Assembly: GCA_041874755.1 (NCBI GenBank)
Contig: CP102611.1
Span: forward strand, 3,038,001-3,102,000
Reading direction: 5' to 3'
DNA: 64,000 nucleotides
Source of the DNA: Chitinibacter sp. SCUT-21
Lineage (GTDB): Bacteria; Pseudomonadota; Gammaproteobacteria; Burkholderiales; Chitinibacteraceae
In this document: positions 1 to 9,719 of the stretch, one piece after another
How positions within the stretch are numbered: position 1 is the first letter of the stretch
Layout: each line of letters starts with the position of its first letter
Translations under genes and position numbers: made by a program
The notes under the pieces: model-generated
The model's database searches: none
What the model was told of the DNA's origin: nothing
Seen by the model: the letters and a program-made list of their open reading frames with translations, nothing else

Positions 1-68
1 GCGCAACGCAGCATGCCCTTGTTGGTTGATTTTTCACGCAAACTACCGCAAATGGCAAGTACCTTCAT
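1..68 (-). CDS. NADPH-dependent FMN reductase, N-terminal fragment
   Basis: Only the first 22 codons lie in the window; the gene continues beyond the left edge. The N-terminus MKVLAICGSLREKSTNKG carries the GSLR-x-x-STN motif, which binds the FMN phosphate in the flavodoxin-like NADPH-dependent FMN reductase family (ArsH, ChrR and azoreductase relatives). These enzymes reduce flavin, quinones or chromate in the cytoplasm. The ATG at 66-68 is preceded on the minus strand by a GGAG ribosome binding site at suitable spacing, which fixes the start. The particular substrate cannot be told from this fragment. Confidence 0.75.
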   Translation of the reverse strand, partial: MKVLAICGSLREKSTNKGMLRC

Positions 69-137
69 GATGAGCTCCTAAATAAGTGTGCTGCAACAAT
101 AAATGTTGTGTCAGCGCACGGATAGTTCAATTATTCG

Positions 138-890
138 TCAAATGGGTTCAGTTTTCTTGAAGAAGACGTCTTTAATCTGTGCAATTACCCAATCGGGCGC
201 ATCGAGGCTTAAATCATGCCCAGCTTCAGGGTGAGTGCGCAGCGGTACTTGCCAAGCACGCGCAATAGCAACACTACACTCGGGGCTAACCAAGCGATCT
301 TGCTGGCCATTGAGTAGCAATAGCGGCACGGGCGGCGCAGCATTTTTCGCTTGATAACGAGTGGCAGCCAAGAGTTGCCGCGCGGCATTACATGCCGTGA
401 TGGGGTACTGCTGTGCATAGTGTTGCCATTGTGCCAGCGTGTTAGTTGGCGGGTTTTGGCTCGTAAGCTGGAGAATGATTTGTTCCCGCGCAATGGCTGG
501 CATGAAAAGCAATTTCACAATATTCGGCCAGTTTTGATAGCGAAGGCGTTGGGAGTAGGGGTTGTAGTTGCGCAGGCTGGTATTGATTAAAGTGCAACTG
601 GCGATATTGTGCGGGTAGCTGTATGCCCATTCGATCGCCGCCATGGCACCAAGAGAAATCGCAACCACATGGTATTGCCCTGTATGTCCCATATTATCTA
701 GGCTTTGCTGGATATACTCTGCCATGATTTCAATTCGGCTGAAGCTGGGTTGCTGGTGCAAACGCCCATTACCCGGCCATTCAATACTCACAATCTCGTC
801 ACAAGGACACTGCGCTTGTAGTAATGTCGCAAAATCACCCCAATGCCGTTTTTCGCGCATGAGGCCGCGTAATAACACCCATGTGCTCAT
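138..890 (-). CDS. Alpha/beta-hydrolase family protein
   Basis: A 250-residue single-domain alpha/beta hydrolase, usual length for the fold. The likely catalytic triad is visible: Ser79 in the elbow AISLG, Asp198 in NGQQDRL and His225 in EAGHDL. The elbow has Ala where most members have Gly. The substrate is unknown; esterase, thioesterase and BioH-like roles are all possible. Its ATG overlaps the stop of the upstream M14 peptidase gene by 4 bp (ATGA), so the two are probably translationally coupled and may act on one substrate. No signal peptide is seen, so it should be cytoplasmic. Confidence 0.8.
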   Translation of the reverse strand: MSTWVLLRGLMREKRHWGDFATLLQAQCPCDEIVSIEWPGNGRLHQQPSFSRIEIMAEYIQQSLDNMGHTGQYHVVAISLGAMAAIEWAYSYPHNIASCTLINTSLRNYNPYSQRLRYQNWPNIVKLLFMPAIAREQIILQLTSQNPPTNTLAQWQHYAQQYPITACNAARQLLAATRYQAKNAAPPVPLLLLNGQQDRLVSPECSVAIARAWQVPLRTHPEAGHDLSLDAPDWVIAQIKDVFFKKTEPI

Positions 891-1897
891 GATGAATACC
901 AGGTCTGTAGTGCTTTTTGCTGCACAGTGTGGCGCTCAGTGCTTGTGACTTGCCAGTGTTCAAAATCATGCACGGCGTGGATTAAAAATTCAAATAAGAT
1001 CAGATGCTTGCGTAGCACACGTTGTTCGCGGTGTTCAACGATCGGGTTAAATAAACCATCAATCGAGAATAGTTGACGAGGATTTTTCTTAATCCAGAGC
1101 CACGACCCCATTTCCAGCGTCAAAGGTAAAAACACGCGATCTGACTGCGCTAAATGCTGCTGGTAGAGATAATCCCAAATATCACCATGAGTCATATATT
1201 GTTGTGATTGCGGTTCGATCAGATAGGGGTGATAGGGATAGCTGCGCTGAAATAACTCGGTTAAAGCGAACACCTCCGCCAGATGCGCGATTGGTTCTTG
1301 GGTGTAAGCATAAGGAAACCATAGGCGATCACGTAGTCCAAAGCCAGAATGGCAATCGAGCGCCAGGCTAAATGGGCTATTGAGCAATTGATCTTGTACC
1401 AATTGGCATAGTGCTTGGTTTTCTTGCGCCATCGCAGTATTTGCCGCGCCACGATACCAAGGCAAAACTCGGCTAATGCGATGTCCCCCCATCAAAAATG
1501 GCACCCGATGGGCTGCCTCGATCGGCGCATTGCGCATCAGATCAATGCCATCGTGATTGCAGCGCGTGCCACGCGCCATCCCTACTGGATTAATCAGCGG
1601 CATAAACACCAGGCGGATTTTTTCTAGCTGCCGCTGCAAGCTGCTATCCCACTGCAAGCGCACGAATAGGCTAGCCAGTAAGGACAGCACAATTTGGCAG
1701 CCAATTCGTTCCAGGCCATGAACCCCGCCAAAGAAGCCGAGTACGGGGGCGCTCGGCGCAGCATTGCCGATTGTTAAGCTATACAGCGGATAGCGTTGCT
1801 CTTTGTATGCAATCTCGCCGTGCATGCCCACCCGAACACAGGCAGGTGCTTGCATGATCAGGTGTTCCAGTTGGGTTAATTGAGCAAAATGGGGCAT
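887..1897 (-). CDS. M14-family zinc carboxypeptidase-like protein
   Basis: A 336-residue protein with the zinc ligands of the M14 / succinylglutamate desuccinylase superfamily: His60 and Glu63 in GGVHGLERIG and His183 in DCHSGFG. A likely catalytic Glu262 lies in LTLEMGSW. The family hydrolyses C-terminal amino acids or amide-linked acyl groups. The substrate-binding loop reads DGIDLMRN, with Met where classical M14 enzymes have Asn (DGVDLNRN), so specificity may be atypical. No signal peptide is apparent. It is first in a two-gene unit with the alpha/beta hydrolase, overlapping by 4 bp, and is divergent from the crotonase-family gene at 2047. Confidence 0.75.
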   Translation of the reverse strand: MPHFAQLTQLEHLIMQAPACVRVGMHGEIAYKEQRYPLYSLTIGNAAPSAPVLGFFGGVHGLERIGCQIVLSLLASLFVRLQWDSSLQRQLEKIRLVFMPLINPVGMARGTRCNHDGIDLMRNAPIEAAHRVPFLMGGHRISRVLPWYRGAANTAMAQENQALCQLVQDQLLNSPFSLALDCHSGFGLRDRLWFPYAYTQEPIAHLAEVFALTELFQRSYPYHPYLIEPQSQQYMTHGDIWDYLYQQHLAQSDRVFLPLTLEMGSWLWIKKNPRQLFSIDGLFNPIVEHREQRVLRKHLILFEFLIHAVHDFEHWQVTSTERHTVQQKALQTWYSS

Positions 1898-2046
1898 TTC
1901 ATCTATGAGCGCAAAGCAATGCCACCACTATAGGCAAGCAATCTCGGCCTTATGTTACAGCTTGAGCTATTAAGGAAATTACTGCTTGTGCGTCGCACGA
2001 CGAATCGGGCTAAATCAACATCAATCTCACTTTGCCAGGTGTCAGC

Positions 2047-3129
2047 ATGACGGTTCATGTCTCGCTATTGAAAAATCATAATGGCTCTCAAATTGCCTGC
2101 CTTGCCTTAAGCGCGCCAGAGCGGATTAATGCGCAGAATTTGGCGATGGTTCGGCAAATGAGCGCAGCGCTGGCGCAATGGCGGGATGACGAATCCATCA
2201 TGGCCATTGTGTTGATCGGCGCTGGGGAACGGGGCTTTTGCGCCGGTGGAGATTTAAAAACGTTGTATCAGGCGATGAGCGAGCCAGCGCACATCGAGCA
2301 AGGCGATGCATTTTTTCGCGAAGAATACCGCCTATGCCAATCGATTCGTGAATATCCAAAACCAGTGTTGGCGTGGGGGTATGGCATTGTCATGGGCGGA
2401 GGCTGGGGGCTGTTTGCCGCGGCCAGCCATCGTGTCGTGACCGAATCGAGCCGCTTGGCGATGCCGGAAACCGGCATAGGTTTATTTCCTGACGTTGCTG
2501 CGAGTTGGTGGTTGCCCAAATTAAACGGCGCCGGGCGCTTTTTGGGGCTGACCGGTGCGGCCATCAATGCACGCGATGCGCTGGAGTTGGGCGCAGCCGA
2601 TTTCTTGCTGCCCGATGCAACGCGGCACGAGACCTTAATCGCGCTGGAGGCTTTGCCATGGACAAGCTCGGCTCAACAAAACGCCTTCTTGCTTAGCGAG
2701 TTTTTAAGCGCCCGCTCGCAGCAATTACAGCATCTAGAGCCGCAGCTCATGCGTTATGAGGCACATTATCAAGCGCTCAATCAGTTCGAACTACCGCAGG
2801 CCTTGGATTATCTGGCGCAGTGGGTTGATGAATCTGCGACCGATTCAGCATATTTGCTGCACGTATCACAGCGGATACGCAAAGCATCGCCCACATCTTT
2901 GTATTTAAGCTGGGCTTTGCAAGCAAAGTGTGCCGCCTTGACGATGGCGAAAACGGTCGACATTGAAATTGCAATGGCGGCGTGCGCATTGCGCTATGGC
3001 GATTTTGCCGCCGGCATTTACAGCACACTCATCGATCGCCAATCGAGCCCACGCTGGCAGTTTGCCGATTGGCATTTACTCGATGGCGCACATATTCAGT
3101 CGCATTTTTGGCCTTTACGGCATGAATAA
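2047..3129 (+). CDS. Enoyl-CoA hydratase/isomerase family protein (3-hydroxyisobutyryl-CoA hydrolase type)
   Basis: A 360-residue crotonase-fold protein. Oxyanion-hole elements are seen in GERGFCAGGDLK (near residue 65) and MGGGWGL (near 118), followed by MPETGIGLFPDVAASW. The MPET and FPD pattern and the length over 340 residues mark the 3-hydroxyisobutyryl-CoA hydrolase branch, which acts in valine catabolism, rather than short hydratases. A hydratase of unknown substrate remains possible. I take the ATG at 2047 because CAGGTG lies just upstream; a TTG at 2032 in the same frame has no comparable site. No other branched-chain degradation gene lies nearby. Confidence 0.8.
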   Translation: MTVHVSLLKNHNGSQIACLALSAPERINAQNLAMVRQMSAALAQWRDDESIMAIVLIGAGERGFCAGGDLKTLYQAMSEPAHIEQGDAFFREEYRLCQSIREYPKPVLAWGYGIVMGGGWGLFAAASHRVVTESSRLAMPETGIGLFPDVAASWWLPKLNGAGRFLGLTGAAINARDALELGAADFLLPDATRHETLIALEALPWTSSAQQNAFLLSEFLSARSQQLQHLEPQLMRYEAHYQALNQFELPQALDYLAQWVDESATDSAYLLHVSQRIRKASPTSLYLSWALQAKCAALTMAKTVDIEIAMAACALRYGDFAAGIYSTLIDRQSSPRWQFADWHLLDGAHIQSHFWPLRHE

Positions 3130-3246
3130 GTAAAAAAACTTACCCATTTTGCAATCGAGCTTGAAACTTTTTAGCTTTCCCCGCATCTTAGTCATAGGTT
3201 AAGCGGTTTGACGCGAGCCAATGATAAAGACTAGGAGAGCCTGATC

Positions 3247-3927
3247 ATGCAATACAATACTGCTACATACGGGAGCACGGCGCTTTCTGCTGAACGCAAC
3301 CGCGTGATGCGTAATACTTATTTCTTGTTGGCGCTAAGCATGTTGCCAACAGCCGCCGGTGCGATGCTCGGTATTTCAATGAAGTTCGGTATGAGCTCCT
3401 GGATGGGGCTGATCGTTTTCTTGGGCGTGAGCTTTGGTGCTTTTTACGCCATTGAGAAAACCAAAGAATCCGCTTTGGGCGTGGGTATTTTGCTCGCCTA
3501 CACCGGCTTTATGGGCCTGTGGCTCAGCCAAATCTTGCAAGTGGCGCTCAAATTTAGCAACGGCGCGCAATTGATTGGTATTGCCGCGATGGGTACTGCC
3601 GCGATCTTCTTCACCTTGGCGAGTATCGCGACCGTTACTAAGAAAGACTTCTCCTTCATGGGCAAGTTTTTGATGATTGGTATGGTCTTGGTGATGTTGG
3701 CGGCAATTGCAAATATCTTCTTCGCGATTCCTGCGCTGTCGCTGACGATTTCTGCGGTTGTGGTATTACTGATGTCAGGTTTTATCCTGTACGACGTTAG
3801 CCGCATCGTGAACGGTGGTGAAACCAACTATATTTCAGCCACTTTGAGCTTGTACTTGAACATCTACAACTTGTTCACAAGCTTGTTGCATTTGCTGATG
3901 GCCTTCACTGGCGGCGATCGCGATTAA
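3247..3927 (+). CDS. Bax inhibitor-1 / YccA family membrane protein
   Basis: A 226-residue integral inner-membrane protein with about seven hydrophobic segments. It has the family pattern: a soluble N-terminus with NRVMRNTY, then continuous hairpins ending in YDVSRIVNGGETNYISATLSLYLNIYNLF. That last stretch (written here over several motifs) holds the conserved acidic residues of the pH-sensitive calcium-leak site. YccA in E. coli modulates FtsH proteolysis; the role here is inferred from that. The start follows TAGGAGAG at good spacing, and a strong terminator follows at once, so the gene is monocistronic. Confidence 0.9.
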   Translation: MQYNTATYGSTALSAERNRVMRNTYFLLALSMLPTAAGAMLGISMKFGMSSWMGLIVFLGVSFGAFYAIEKTKESALGVGILLAYTGFMGLWLSQILQVALKFSNGAQLIGIAAMGTAAIFFTLASIATVTKKDFSFMGKFLMIGMVLVMLAAIANIFFAIPALSLTISAVVVLLMSGFILYDVSRIVNGGETNYISATLSLYLNIYNLFTSLLHLLMAFTGGDRD

Positions 3928-3943
3928 TCTAGCGATACGTAAT

Positions 3944-3974
3944 AAAAAACCGCACTTTATGGTGCGGTTTTTTT
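3944..3974 (+). terminator. Rho-independent terminator after the Bax-inhibitor-1 family gene
   Basis: Perfect 8-bp stem AACCGCAC / GTGCGGTT with a 6-nt loop, flanked by A7 and T7. It can therefore terminate in both directions between the converging membrane-protein gene and the chemoreceptor gene. Confidence 0.9.
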
Positions 3975-3975
3975 A

Positions 3976-4026
3976 TGGGTATTGCCATCTGGGTTAAATG
4001 AAGTATGGCTTAGCTAGATATACCTA
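3976..4026. repeat. 51-bp dispersed boundary repeat, copy 1
   Basis: Begins TGGGTATTGCCATCTGG and ends GATATACCTA; the terminal inverted repeat is TGGGTAT / ATACCTA with one mismatch. It lies between the terminator of the membrane-protein gene and the stop of the converging chemoreceptor gene. Same length and same ends as nine other copies in the window. Confidence 0.6.
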
Positions 4027-4053
4027 TTGCTGTATTTGTGCCAAAGAACTAGC

Positions 4054-5694
4054 TTAAACCCGATAACGTGAAATCGCTTGATCAAGCTGTTGCCCCAAAT
4101 CATTTAAGCGTGAGCTCTCGGCTGCGGTGCTCGCGGCTGCGGCGCTACTTTCTTCTGACATTTGTGCCACGCGCTCAACTTGTTGCGCCATCACCGAGCT
4201 GGCGCTGCTTTGTTCGCGCATCGCGGTGGAAATTTCGCTTACCTGATCAACGACGGTATCGGCGCTATGGCGAATATCGCCAATCGCTTTACTCGCTTGT
4301 TGCGCGCGCGAAACGCCTTCGTCCACTTGCCGTACCGTCATTTGCATCGTTTGTACCGTGGTATTGGCTTCGTTTTGGATCGACGCCACGGTGCTGATAA
4401 TTTCTTGGGTAGAGCTTGAAGTGCGCTCAGCCAGTTTGCGCACTTCGTCGGCCACTACGGCAAAACCGCGCCCCAGATCGCCCGCGCGAGCGGCCTCAAT
4501 CGCGGCGTTGAGCGCCAATAGATTGGTTTGGTCGGCAATGTCTTTAATCACATTGACCACTGCATTAATGGTGGCGGTTCGCTCTTTTAACGACTCGATT
4601 TGCAGTGCCGAAGCGCGCACTTGCTCGGCAATTTGATTAATGCTGCTAATCGTATCTTCGATCACCGTGCCGCCTGTGGCTGCCAAACGGCCCGCGTCGC
4701 GCGCAGTGTGATCGCTTTCTTGCGCTCGATCGGCTACGTGGCCAATGCTAACGGTGACCTCTTCAATGCCGGCGGCCATCGCGGACGCTGATTCACTGAC
4801 TGCGGTAGAGGTTTGTGACATTTCATGGCTGGTGGCCATAAGGGTATTGACCGATGTACTGACGTCGCGGCCAACTTGGTGCACGCGCTTGAGGCTGGCT
4901 TGTAATGAATCGAGTAAAGCATTGAGCGCAACAATCGATTTGCCTATTTCATCATTATTTTTCACAGGCATGCGCTCGGTGAAATCAAAATGGCTGCCGA
5001 GTTTTTGCATAAACTGCTGCATTGCGCCCAGTGGGATGGTGATGCTGCGCGTTACAAAGTAGGCGGTAATACATCCAACAAGCAGAGCGAGCACGGTAAT
5101 CATAATCATCAAGCTTTTGGTCGTTGATATATCGGTTTTGGTTTGCTGCACTTTTTCCTGATTGCTTTGGTGTTCGTAGTCTGCAAAATCCCGCAAAGCC
5201 TGATTTAAATTGGTGACCTTTACGGCTAAATCGCCGTTGATTACGCTGCGCGCCTCTGCAAAATTACCTGCGGCGGTGAGTTTTAATAATTTATTTTCTA
5301 CTAGCGCAAAAGTGGCTTCCTGCTCACTTTTGATCAAGCCCACTGCTTTCTTTTCCTGCTCATCGGCGGGGTAATCAGGGCTGGCAAACAGTTTGCTCAG
5401 CTCTGCTTCGGCTGCTAAATAATCTTTTTTGGCTGCTTGGTATTTTTCGGTGGTTTTCGCTTGCTGATCGGGATCGGGCTCTAGAATCAGTTGTCGATAC
5501 TGAACGCGAATTTCTTGCAGTCGGTCAATCATGATCGAAGCATTGCGCATTTGCTCGGTATTGGCGGTAACAATTTCATCCATATCTTCCGATATTGTAT
5601 TAATCCCGCGAATCGCCAGAAAATCACTCACGGATAGCAAGAGCATCAAGAGGATAAAGCCGGTAACTAGGCGTTGCGCTACGGTGAAGTTCAT
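4054..5694 (-). CDS. Methyl-accepting chemotaxis protein with 4HB sensor
   Basis: A 546-residue chemoreceptor. TM1 is at about 10-30, a periplasmic four-helix-bundle sensor at 31-190, TM2 ([19 protein letters not shown]) at about 195-215, HAMP at 216-270, and a long cytoplasmic MCP signalling coiled coil. The conserved hairpin tip [18 protein letters not shown] lies near residue 385 and binds CheA and CheW. Methylation helices flank it. The C-terminus ends ISRYRV, so the CheR-tethering pentapeptide is absent. No chemotaxis genes lie nearby; it would feed a distant Che array. The ligand is unknown. Confidence 0.93.
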   Translation of the reverse strand: MNFTVAQRLVTGFILLMLLLSVSDFLAIRGINTISEDMDEIVTANTEQMRNASIMIDRLQEIRVQYRQLILEPDPDQQAKTTEKYQAAKKDYLAAEAELSKLFASPDYPADEQEKKAVGLIKSEQEATFALVENKLLKLTAAGNFAEARSVINGDLAVKVTNLNQALRDFADYEHQSNQEKVQQTKTDISTTKSLMIMITVLALLVGCITAYFVTRSITIPLGAMQQFMQKLGSHFDFTERMPVKNNDEIGKSIVALNALLDSLQASLKRVHQVGRDVSTSVNTLMATSHEMSQTSTAVSESASAMAAGIEEVTVSIGHVADRAQESDHTARDAGRLAATGGTVIEDTISSINQIAEQVRASALQIESLKERTATINAVVNVIKDIADQTNLLALNAAIEAARAGDLGRGFAVVADEVRKLAERTSSSTQEIISTVASIQNEANTTVQTMQMTVRQVDEGVSRAQQASKAIGDIRHSADTVVDQVSEISTAMREQSSASSVMAQQVERVAQMSEESSAAAASTAAESSRLNDLGQQLDQAISRYRV

Positions 5695-5803
5695 GATGAC
5701 ACCTGAGTGTGTTAAATAACTTCTTACAGCCTAGACGCAGACTTCACCAAAAAAAGTAAAAAATAGTAAGCAATGGATGAAGGGTTAGCTGGGCAGGATC
5801 AGT

Positions 5804-5812
5804 GGGGGGGGG
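5804..5812. other. G9 homopolymer upstream of the chemoreceptor gene
   Basis: Nine consecutive G on the plus strand, about 110 bp upstream of the chemoreceptor start on the minus strand. Otherwise the 5695-5840 gap shows no gene. Such tracts can slip during replication, but no link with a promoter spacer is visible. Confidence 0.5.
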
Positions 5813-5840
5813 CGGGAACAGAATTTGAAATTCAATAACT

Positions 5841-5892
5841 AGGCAGTATTGCTCTGAAGTAATTCATAGGATTGGTCTGCGGCGTGATACAG
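5841..5892. repeat. 51-bp dispersed boundary repeat, copy 2
   Basis: Begins AGGCAGTATTGCTCTGAAGT and ends GGCGTGATACAGG. It closely resembles copy 8: both share GTATTGCTCTGAAG and GTGATAC at matching spacing. The terminal GGG/CCC is degraded in this copy. It lies between the chemoreceptor start and the clpB hairpin. Confidence 0.6.
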
Positions 5893-5900
5893 GCAAGGGT

Positions 5901-5929
5901 ATCAGCCCCTGAGTGGATCAGGGGCTGAT
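5901..5929 (-). terminator. Strong hairpin downstream of clpB
   Basis: Perfect 12-bp stem ATCAGCCCCTGA / TCAGGGGCTGAT with a 5-nt loop, starting 8 bp past the clpB stop. It has no T-run on the minus strand, so it may protect the 3' end or terminate imperfectly rather than act as a classical terminator. Confidence 0.65.
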
Positions 5930-5936
5930 GTTCACT

Positions 5937-8519
5937 TTAGGCCTTGCTCAATTGCATTGCGCCATCTGCTGCATCGATTTTGATCGTGTCTTTTGGCCCA
6001 AATTCGCCTGCCAAAATACGTTTGGCCAACACGTTTTCCAGCTCGCTTTGGATCGCGCGTTTTAATGGCCGTGCGCCGTAAACCGGGTCGAAACCCGCTT
6101 CGGCAATCAGATCGAGCGCGGCATCGGTGATGTCGACGCCGATTTCCAATTGCGCCAAACGACCAATCAGTTTTTCTAGCTGGATCTTGGCGATATTGCG
6201 AATATGCTGCTGCGCCAAGGCGTGGAAAACGACCACTTCGTCGATGCGGTTGACGAATTCGGGGCGGAAATGCGTTTTCACTTCGGCCATCACCGCCAGC
6301 TTGATTACTTGATAATCCGAATCGGCCAAGCGCTGGATGTGATCGCTGCCCAAGTTCGACGTCATCACGACGACGGTGTTGCGAAAATCAACCGTACGGC
6401 CTTGGCCGTCTGTGAGGCGGCCATCGTCGAGTACTTGCAGCAGGATATTAAATACATCCGGGTGCGCCTTCTCAACTTCATCAAGCAAGATCACGCTATA
6501 CGGTTTGCGGCGCACTAGCTCGGTTAAGTAGCCGCCTTCTTCATAGCCCACGTACCCCGGAGGCGCGCCGATCAGCCTTGCAACCGAGTGTTTCTCCATA
6601 AACTCGCTCATATCGACGCGAATCAGTTGCTCTTCCGAATCGAACAAATAGCTGGCCAAAGTTTTGCACAACTCGGTTTTACCAACACCCGTTGGCCCCA
6701 AAAAGAGGAAGGAGCCATAAGGGCGATTCGGGTCGCCCAAACCGGCGCGCGAGCGGCGAATTGCATCCGACACCAATCGCACTGCTTCGTCTTGGCCGAC
6801 GACGCGCTCGTGCAAGACATCTTCCATATGCAGCAGTTTTTCGCGTTCGCCTTGCAGCATTTTGCTGACCGGAATGCCGGTGGCGCGGCTAACGACTTCG
6901 GCGATTTCCTCTGCGCCCACTTGCGTGCGTAGCAGTTTATTGGCTTTTTCCGCTCCGCCTTCCGTCGCTTCGGCGGCTTTCAGTTTGGCCTCCAAAGCGG
7001 GTAGGGCACCGTATTGCAACTCGGAGACTTTCTGCCATTCGCCGGCGCGCTTGAGCGCTTCCATTTGGTTTTTCAGCTTGTCGATTTCCTCACGAATCGC
7101 TTGGCTGCCGAGCACGCTGGCTTTTTCGGCTTTCCAAATCTCTTCAAGGTCTGAATATTCTTTATCGAGTTTGGCGATTTCGTCTTCGATTAAGCCGAGG
7201 CGTTTTTTACTCGCTTCGTCTTTCTCGCGTTTCACCGCTTCGCGCTCGATTTTGAGCTGAATAATCCGGCGATCGAGTTTATCCATCACCTCGGGCTTGC
7301 TGTCGATTTCCATCTTGATCTTGGCGGCCGCTTCGTCGATCAAATCGATCGCTTTATCAGGCAGGAAGCGGTCGGTGATGTAGCGGTGCGATAACTCGGC
7401 GGCAGCAACAATCGCCGGGTCGGTGATATCAACACCGTGATGGATTTCGTATTTTTCCTGCAAGCCGCGCAAGATCGCGATGGTGTCTTCAACGCTTGGC
7501 TCGCCAACTAATACTTTCTGGAAACGGCGCTCGAGCGCAGCGTCTTTTTCGATGTATTTGCGGTATTCATCCAGCGTCGTCGCGCCGATGCAATGCAGCT
7601 CGCCGCGCGCCAAAGCGGGTTTGAGCATATTGCCGGCATCCATCGCGCCTTCGGCTTTACCCGCGCCAACGAGGGTGTGCAACTCGTCGATAAAGACAAT
7701 ATTATTGCCTTCGTCTTTCGCCAATTCATTCAGCACGGCTTTGAGGCGCTCTTCAAATTCACCCCGGTATTTGGCGCCAGCCAGCAGCGCAGCTAGGTCC
7801 AGCGACAATACCTTCTTGTGTTTGAGTGATTCTGGCACTTCACCATTGATAATGCGCTGCGCCAAACCTTCAACAATCGCCGTTTTACCAACGCCGGGCT
7901 CACCAATCAGCACCGGATTGTTTTTGCTGCGACGTTGCAGTACTTGAATCGCGCGGCGAATTTCATCGTCGCGACCGATCACCGGGTCGAGCTTACCGGC
8001 GCGCGCGCGCTCGGTGAGATCAAGGCAGTATTTAGTCAGTGCTTCGCGTTGCTGTTCAGCATCTGCACTGTTGACATTGTCGCCACCGCGCACTGCGTCC
8101 ACCGCAGCGGCAATCGCTTCTTTTTTGCCGCCATTTTCTTTTAGTAGCCGACTAGTTTCGCCTTTGTCGTCGGCCAAAGCGAGCAAAAACAGATCACTAG
8201 AAATAAATTGATCGCCGCGCTGCATGGCGGCTTTATCGACTTGATTCAGCACACGGCCCAAATCTTTGCCGATGGTGATATCGCCATCGCCGCCTTGGAT
8301 TTTCGGCAAGCGCTGCACCGCTGCATTGAGCGCGATTTTGAGTGGTTGCACGTTCACGCCGGCGCGCGCGAGTAGCGCCGCTGCGCCCGAATCGTTGTCG
8401 TTCAGTAGCGCCAGCAGCAAATGCTGTGGCTCGATATAGGCATTGTCGCCTGCGACGGCCAAACTTTGCGCGTCGGCCAAGGCTTGCTGAAATTTGGTGG
8501 TGAGTTTATCGATACGCAT
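5937..8519 (-). CDS. clpB: ATP-dependent disaggregase ClpB
   Basis: An 860-residue Hsp100 chaperone of normal length. It has an N-terminal Clp_N repeat domain (1-150), AAA1 with Walker A GEPGVGKT near 205, a long coiled-coil middle domain (about 400-530) typical of ClpB and absent from ClpA, AAA2 with GPTGVGKT near 606, and the D2-small C-terminal domain. The hexamer works with DnaK to pull proteins out of heat-induced aggregates. The tyrosine pore loop GAKYRGEF is present. The gene stands alone behind a sigma-32-type promoter and ends at a strong hairpin. Confidence 0.98.
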   Translation of the reverse strand: MRIDKLTTKFQQALADAQSLAVAGDNAYIEPQHLLLALLNDNDSGAAALLARAGVNVQPLKIALNAAVQRLPKIQGGDGDITIGKDLGRVLNQVDKAAMQRGDQFISSDLFLLALADDKGETSRLLKENGGKKEAIAAAVDAVRGGDNVNSADAEQQREALTKYCLDLTERARAGKLDPVIGRDDEIRRAIQVLQRRSKNNPVLIGEPGVGKTAIVEGLAQRIINGEVPESLKHKKVLSLDLAALLAGAKYRGEFEERLKAVLNELAKDEGNNIVFIDELHTLVGAGKAEGAMDAGNMLKPALARGELHCIGATTLDEYRKYIEKDAALERRFQKVLVGEPSVEDTIAILRGLQEKYEIHHGVDITDPAIVAAAELSHRYITDRFLPDKAIDLIDEAAAKIKMEIDSKPEVMDKLDRRIIQLKIEREAVKREKDEASKKRLGLIEDEIAKLDKEYSDLEEIWKAEKASVLGSQAIREEIDKLKNQMEALKRAGEWQKVSELQYGALPALEAKLKAAEATEGGAEKANKLLRTQVGAEEIAEVVSRATGIPVSKMLQGEREKLLHMEDVLHERVVGQDEAVRLVSDAIRRSRAGLGDPNRPYGSFLFLGPTGVGKTELCKTLASYLFDSEEQLIRVDMSEFMEKHSVARLIGAPPGYVGYEEGGYLTELVRRKPYSVILLDEVEKAHPDVFNILLQVLDDGRLTDGQGRTVDFRNTVVVMTSNLGSDHIQRLADSDYQVIKLAVMAEVKTHFRPEFVNRIDEVVVFHALAQQHIRNIAKIQLEKLIGRLAQLEIGVDITDAALDLIAEAGFDPVYGARPLKRAIQSELENVLAKRILAGEFGPKDTIKIDAADGAMQLSKA

Positions 8520-8552
8520 CTTAGGCTCCTACAAATGGGTTGATTAATTCCT

Positions 8553-8580
8553 AAATGGACGCCGCCGAAGGAAATTCAAG
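8553..8580 (-). promoter_or_regulatory. Sigma-32 heat-shock promoter of clpB
   Basis: On the minus strand CTTGAA (8580-8575) is followed after 14 bp by GTCCATTT (8560-8553). The sigma-32 consensus is CTTGAA-N(11-16)-CCCCATNT, so the -35 is perfect and the -10 has two mismatches. Position fits a leader of about 30 nt before the clpB ATG, with AGGAG just upstream of the start. Confidence 0.75.
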
Positions 8581-8650
8581 GATGCAAATGAGCACAGTTA
8601 GAAAAGTGCTTTAGGCCATTTGTGCAGTGCACTAAGATCGTTTTAGATGT

Positions 8651-8677
8651 AAAAACAGCCCGTGAAACGGGCTGTTA
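8651..8677 (-). terminator. Rho-independent terminator after the OmpA-family lipoprotein gene
   Basis: Perfect 10-bp stem AACAGCCCGT / ACGGGCTGTT with a GAA loop, followed on the minus strand by TTT. It lies 24 bp past the stop at 8701. Confidence 0.85.
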
Positions 8678-8700
8678 GGATTAGCGGTAACTTTGGAGAG

Positions 8701-9354
8701 TTATTTTTGTGCTTCGGGTGCAGGTGCTGGCTCAGCAACATAAATTTCAATCCGGCGATTCTGTGCTTTGCCCTCGCTGGTGCTGTTGTCGGCGATTGGC
8801 TCACGTGACCCACGGCCTTCAATGGTAATGCGGCTGCTGGCAACATTTTTGCCAATTAAATACGTTTGCACCGCTGCCGCACGATTTACTGATAGTGGGT
8901 CGTTGATGGCATCGCTACCACTGCTGTCGGTGTGACCAATAATACGAACTTTGGACACTGGGTTTTGATTGAGCGTGGTCGCTAGGGTATCTAGCACTGG
9001 GCGCATCGTTGGCTTGATCGTCGCTTTGCTAGTATCAAATGAGAAGTCACTTGGAACTTGAATTTTCAACTCATTATCCGGCGTTTGGATGACATCAATA
9101 TCTGTGTCTTTGGTCGCGTCTTCAATCGCTTTGCGTTGTTTTTCCATATGGGCTGACCACGCATAACCACCAATACCGCCAATGGCAGCACCGATCGCCG
9201 CATCGCGGCCTGTGTGATCGCCACCAGTGCCTTTACTGATTAAGGCACCCGCTGCCGCGCCGCCGGCGGCACCCAGTGCTGCGCCAGACATATTAGAGCA
9301 ACCACCAACGCTTAAAGAAATAGCAATAATTGCAGGGATAACTAACTTTTTCAT
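8701..9354 (-). CDS. OmpA-family peptidoglycan-associated lipoprotein with glycine zipper (YiaD-like)
   Basis: 217 residues from the ATG at 9354, chosen because AGGAGAG lies directly upstream; an in-frame TTG at 9372 lacks this. A lipoprotein signal peptide ends in the lipobox VGGC. A glycine-zipper segment follows (about 25-70, GAALGAAGGAAAGALI and GAAIGGIGGYAW), then an OmpA C-terminal domain with IIGHTDSSGSDAIN and NRRIEIYV, which binds diaminopimelate in peptidoglycan. It should tether the outer membrane to the wall. The glycine zipper suggests membrane insertion or oligomerisation. Divergent from the UDP-glucose dehydrogenase gene. Confidence 0.9.
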   Translation of the reverse strand: MKKLVIPAIIAISLSVGGCSNMSGAALGAAGGAAAGALISKGTGGDHTGRDAAIGAAIGGIGGYAWSAHMEKQRKAIEDATKDTDIDVIQTPDNELKIQVPSDFSFDTSKATIKPTMRPVLDTLATTLNQNPVSKVRIIGHTDSSGSDAINDPLSVNRAAAVQTYLIGKNVASSRITIEGRGSREPIADNSTSEGKAQNRRIEIYVAEPAPAPEAQK

Positions 9355-9719
9355 GAGTTTCTCTCCTATCAAATGATGTCTACATTAAAACATGCAAATT
9401 ATGACTATGTCTGTAAAAAAATACCATTGGTATTGTAAATATACGCACAGAATGGCGTAGTTTATCGCGGGATTGTCTTTGTATGTATTTGATATTTATG
9501 TGTTATTTGTTTTGAAATAAATTTTTCATAATTTGTCAGTTTTAGGGTGTTCTCACCAGACTAGCGTCTAAAACGATATACTGGGTTCGGATAATTCGTT
9601 TGAAAACTGCTGCTGTTCATGGTTTTGCCATCAAAATGTCACCATTTTTTCCTTAACTTGTCGCTGTAACGTCATTGAATTTCAGTAAAAAGAGTGAAGA
9701 CAACGCTGGAGTTCATAGC
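9355..9719. other. AT-rich divergent intergenic region
   Basis: 365 bp between the lipoprotein gene and the UDP-glucose dehydrogenase gene. I see no gene. It is markedly AT-rich around 9480-9540. A -10-like TATACT at 9577-9582 could serve the dehydrogenase gene, but no matching -35 is evident. Confidence 0.5.

Noticed and set aside
7480..7947. Open frame of 155 codons on the plus strand opposite clpB
   Set aside because: It is antisense to a highly conserved AAA region, has Ser/Ala-rich low-complexity sequence typical of shadow frames, and lacks a ribosome site.
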